From contig CAZQKX010000005.1 of the NCBI GenBank assembly GCA_964594065.1, positions 1 to 64,000 of the forward strand: DNA of 64,000 nt, given 5' to 3'. The notes beneath the pieces are model-generated. The model saw only the letters and a list, made by a program, of their open reading frames with translations. It did no database searches and was not told where the DNA came from. The DNA comes from 4572-13 sp964594065. Its GTDB lineage: Bacteria; Planctomycetota; Phycisphaerae; Sedimentisphaerales; Anaerohalosphaeraceae. Position numbers and translations under genes: made by a program. This document shows positions 61,543 to 64,000 of the stretch, in pieces (the stretch's first letter is position 1; each line of letters begins with the position of its first letter).

Positions 61543-62424
61543 TTATTGCAATTCAGTATAGTTCCCACCCGTTCTGCGGGCCAGCGTTTCGAGCATACGC
61601 TGATCAAGAGGCTCCGGCCAGAATCCTATCGTATGCAGAACGGTCGAAGGTGCAAGCGATTTTCTTAAATGTTCCGTTTTTTCGATAAATAACTGCGTTC
61701 CGCCTTCTTCCAGGCCAAATCCATCCGTCAAAAAATAGATGACTTCCGGACCCACCATGTCCCGGTCGCGCAGCCTCATGGCACATTCCAAGGCATGAGC
61801 AGCGTCTGTACTGCCGCCTGGATGCACCCGCTCGATCAACTCGATCGCCTGAGATTTGACGCCAACGGTCGCCGATTCAAGCCGGCCCGAACCGGTCATC
61901 AGAATTTTACGGCCATCCATGAAAAAAAGAACACAGAACTTCTGCTGCGGATTCAGATTCATGATCGACTTTTTAAGCTGCTGCTTGACACGATACATCT
62001 GGCCATACATGCTGCCGGAACAATCCACCACATAACAAACCCGCCCGACAACACTTTTCTGTCCGAAAAACTCCACCTCATTGGCAACAGGTTCAGGCTG
62101 AGCCAAAACAACCTCTGCTTCCTGAACAGGTTCCTGAATGGATTCGATTGGTGGTTGCTCTTTAACCACCAGCGGTTTGGGTTCGGCTTTCGGTTCTTTT
62201 TCAATTTTCGGGACAGGGGCAACTCTGGGCTTGGGTTTTGAAACTGGCTGTTCGATGACCTTCTCGATCATTTGCATGGAAACCGAAGGTTTTGCGGAAA
62301 CCGGCGCAGTGAATCGACCGGACATTTTCAGGCTTGTAAAAACACCCAGCGCAACGGCGTGAATGGTGATCGAGATCACCAGCACCCAATATCGTATCTT
62401 ACCATCGCAAGCGTGTTTTCTCAT
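61543..62424 (-). CDS. TonB-like anchor fused to a von Willebrand A domain
   Basis: 293 residues from ATG 62424 (GGAG upstream; a longer frame to 62466 lacks one). One membrane helix at about 11-31 has Ser18 and His22 spaced as in the SxxxH motif of TonB. A Pro/Lys/Glu-rich stretch (55-115) fits the TonB spanning linker. From 126 to 290 lies a VWA domain: VCYVVDCSGSMYGQ with the MIDAS residues Asp134, Ser136, Ser138, then GGSTDAAHALECAM. The usual TonB C-terminal domain is absent. Next to ExbB/ExbD-type genes, it may be driven by them, with the VWA part outside in the periplasm. Confidence 0.85.
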   Translation of the reverse strand: MRKHACDGKIRYWVLVISITIHAVALGVFTSLKMSGRFTAPVSAKPSVSMQMIEKVIEQPVSKPKPRVAPVPKIEKEPKAEPKPLVVKEQPPIESIQEPVQEAEVVLAQPEPVANEVEFFGQKSVVGRVCYVVDCSGSMYGQMYRVKQQLKKSIMNLNPQQKFCVLFFMDGRKILMTGSGRLESATVGVKSQAIELIERVHPGGSTDAAHALECAMRLRDRDMVGPEVIYFLTDGFGLEEGGTQLFIEKTEHLRKSLAPSTVLHTIGFWPEPLDQRMLETLARRTGGNYTELQ

Positions 62425-62475
62425 GTTCTCCGCCAAACCTTCATCTTGCCCCGTGTTCAGGAGCAAGTGACATTA

Positions 62476-63609
62476 TCATTCCACAATAAGGATCTCTGAA
62501 AGACCTTCCTGAAGCAGATTATAAACCTCGATCGCCTCTCCATTATAAAGGCGAATACAACCGCGTGAGGAACGGGTTCCAATGGTATCCGGTTCTTTGG
62601 TGCCGTGAATCGCAAAACCAGTACGTCCTTTGGCTTCCCCTTCCAATCCTTCCAGTGCGATCCATCGCGATCCCAGTGGATAATCCGGATCAGATCCGAC
62701 ATAGGTCTTTCCGGTATCCGGATCCGTCCAAGTCGGCCTGTTATCCAACTTGCCGCCTTTCTTAACGCGCCATCGACCGGTCGGTGTTTCGTATTGCACT
62801 TTCCCTAAACCTACCCGATAGGTTTTCACATAAACATTTTGCAGATACAGGTCCATTGTAAAGCTGCTCTTGTAAATCACCGCATTGAACGGACCGTCAA
62901 TAACTTTGATCTTCCTGCCCGCTCGAAGCAATTCCGGGCGGGAAATATTGTTAATTTCCATCAAGGCATGATAAGGAACCTTATAACGCTTGGCAATAAT
63001 AGCCAGTAAATCGCCTCGCTGAACCATATAGTAATATGTCAGCTTGTCAGACTCATACACATCCCGGCTAAAGAGCCATTTTTCGGAAAGTCTGGACAGT
63101 GTATTCTTGACTTCGGCTCGAACCGTTGCGCTGAGCTGTAAATCCAGCGTATGATTCAGCAGGTCACGCTCTGCAATGATCTTTCCAGCCGCACCAAGCT
63201 CTATGGCTTTTTCGATGAGTTCCGTTGCTTCCGGACTGGTCGCCCCGTTATCAATCGGCGGCTTCGGCGAAACAGCGTTGACCTGAACGGTTTCAACGGC
63301 TGGTTCCTCTACCGGTTCTTCCGGCTGAACCGAGTCAGCGGTATTTGTTTCCGGCTGCGGAGGGTTAAATTCAGGTTCCGGTTCAACCACTTCAGCCGTA
63401 TCCGTATCCGATTGGTCTTCGGGAAGAATATCATCGATCGTTCGGATGTCATTACCATTCCCATTTTCAGGCGGTGTGTCCTTCCTGGACGTCTTCATCA
63501 CGATCATTATTCCTGCAACAAGAACGATCAGCGTCAAGATAATATTGCGCGTTGTCCGCTGTCTTTTCTGTTTACGTGTTCGATAGGGTTTATATTTTCG
63601 TCTGGCCAC
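62476..63609 (-). CDS. LysM and L,D-transpeptidase (YkuD) protein
   Basis: 377 residues. A basic N-terminus and one membrane helix (about 20-40) are followed by an acidic, Pro-rich linker (45-120), a LysM domain (about 205-250: YMVQRGDLLAIIAKRYKVPY) and a YkuD domain with HGTKEPDTIGTRSSRGCIRL, whose Cys is catalytic. Such enzymes make 3-3 cross-links in peptidoglycan or attach proteins to it. Start is GTG 63609 with GGAGG seven bases upstream. The VWA gene follows after about 50 bases. Confidence 0.93.
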   Translation of the reverse strand: MARRKYKPYRTRKQKRQRTTRNIILTLIVLVAGIMIVMKTSRKDTPPENGNGNDIRTIDDILPEDQSDTDTAEVVEPEPEFNPPQPETNTADSVQPEEPVEEPAVETVQVNAVSPKPPIDNGATSPEATELIEKAIELGAAGKIIAERDLLNHTLDLQLSATVRAEVKNTLSRLSEKWLFSRDVYESDKLTYYYMVQRGDLLAIIAKRYKVPYHALMEINNISRPELLRAGRKIKVIDGPFNAVIYKSSFTMDLYLQNVYVKTYRVGLGKVQYETPTGRWRVKKGGKLDNRPTWTDPDTGKTYVGSDPDYPLGSRWIALEGLEGEAKGRTGFAIHGTKEPDTIGTRSSRGCIRLYNGEAIEVYNLLQEGLSEILIVE

Positions 63610-63625
63610 AACTAAACCTCCCTGT

Positions 63626-64000
63626 TTATACGTCTGTACACATTAATACCCCTTGCTCGGTCACAACCGCGTCAACGGGTACATCACTGTCATCACGAGG
63701 AATATCGTCACATATCTGTTCTGAAAAAGCAACTCCCCAGCGTACCGCAGGTATTTTATTGTCCGCAAAAAAACGATCATAATATCCGCCGCCGCGTCCG
63801 AGACGATTCCCTTGCTTATCAAAGCCAAGCCCCGGCACAATAATAAGGTCGATCTCCTCGAAGGGTACGGGATTGCCACTGGTGGGATTTCGCAATCCTC
63901 TGTCATCAGATTTGATCCCTGTTTCAAGCGATGTGATCTCGACCGGTATCATATGACGCTGTTCCCACGAAACCTTCGGCACCGCCACGGTCTTGCCGGA
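63626..64000 (-). CDS. 5-formyltetrahydrofolate cyclo-ligase, 5' end outside window
   Basis: About 124 residues of the C-terminal part are visible; the frame is open to the window edge. The enzyme turns 5-formyl-THF into 5,10-methenyl-THF with ATP. Motifs: IDLIIVPGLGFDKQGNRLGR and GGGYYDRFF, the conserved nucleotide/folate site, and VPVDAVVTEQGVL at the end. The L,D-transpeptidase gene follows after 16 bases on the same strand. Confidence 0.93.
   Translation of the reverse strand, partial: SGKTVAVPKVSWEQRHMIPVEITSLETGIKSDDRGLRNPTSGNPVPFEEIDLIIVPGLGFDKQGNRLGRGGGYYDRFFADNKIPAVRWGVAFSEQICDDIPRDDSDVPVDAVVTEQGVLMCTDV

Noticed and set aside
1..64000. CRISPR arrays, insertion sequences, prophage or attachment sites
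   Set aside because: No regularly spaced repeats, transposase, integrase or phage genes were seen; the tRNA-Leu is not flanked by an integrase.

Overview
The window looks like a chromosomal segment from an anaerobic, polysaccharide-degrading planctomycete, most likely class Phycisphaerae (Sedimentisphaerales-like). This is an inference from gene content, not a database match. The clues are secreted proteins ending in short dockerin-like repeats, a fused SecDF much longer than the E. coli pair, a TonB-like/von Willebrand protein beside ExbB/ExbD, a TPR protein carrying RNA polymerase alpha C-terminal domains, paired lipoprotein secretins with coiled-coil tails, and a BlaI/M56 system with a beta-helix in place of the usual sensor. 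No insertion sequence, prophage, CRISPR array or rRNA operon is visible. One tRNA, tRNA-Leu(UAG), is present.

Layout. 1-3.4 kb: two tandem secretin lipoproteins, the second cut by the window edge. 3.7-5.7 kb: rimO and pgsA. 5.9-10.6 kb: a small HEAT-like protein, an uncertain small ORF, and a sensor kinase with its receiver. 10.7-12.5 kb: tRNA-Leu and xseA-xseB. 12.7-14.9 kb: two paralogous secreted dockerin proteins. 15.3-17.8 kb: ymdB-like phosphodiesterase and RNase Y. 17.8-19.2 kb: a long non-coding stretch and an HTH/pseudo-receiver regulator. 19.2-22.4 kb: tsaD-larB-nnrD-PLD operon. 22.6-28.7 kb: RNase D and a 1607-residue secreted beta-helix/CBM6/discoidin/dockerin protein. 28.7-32.2 kb: symporter, DUF362 protein, lipoprotein and PilZ protein. 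32.5-35.1 kb: an NtrB/NtrC-type two-component pair. 35.1-41.9 kb: a Cus/Czc-type metal efflux operon. 42.2-50.2 kb: TPR-alphaCTD protein, SpoIID protein, tgt, yajC and secDF. 50.3-54.1 kb: GrpB-like, NYN nuclease and the pyrR-pyrB-pyrC operon. 54.3-56.1 kb: a subtilase-like protein apparently lacking its catalytic Asp. 56.1-60.1 kb: BlaI, ankyrin lipoprotein and M56/beta-helix operon with a double-palindrome operator. 60.1-64 kb: ExbB/ExbD/VWA genes, an L,D-transpeptidase and a truncated 5-formyl-THF cyclo-ligase.

Two general points. Several genes (xseA, pgsA, the lipoprotein at 30.9-31.8 kb, possibly rimO) have a good -10 box only 7-9 bases before the start codon and no Shine-Dalgarno sequence, which suggests leaderless transcripts, whereas most other genes have clear GGAG-type sites. 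The most unusual systems are the BlaI/ankyrin/M56-beta-helix operon, the TPR-alphaCTD protein and the TonB-like VWA protein with ExbB/ExbD. All positions, motifs and promoters were read by eye; family names rest on recognised motifs and overall resemblance.
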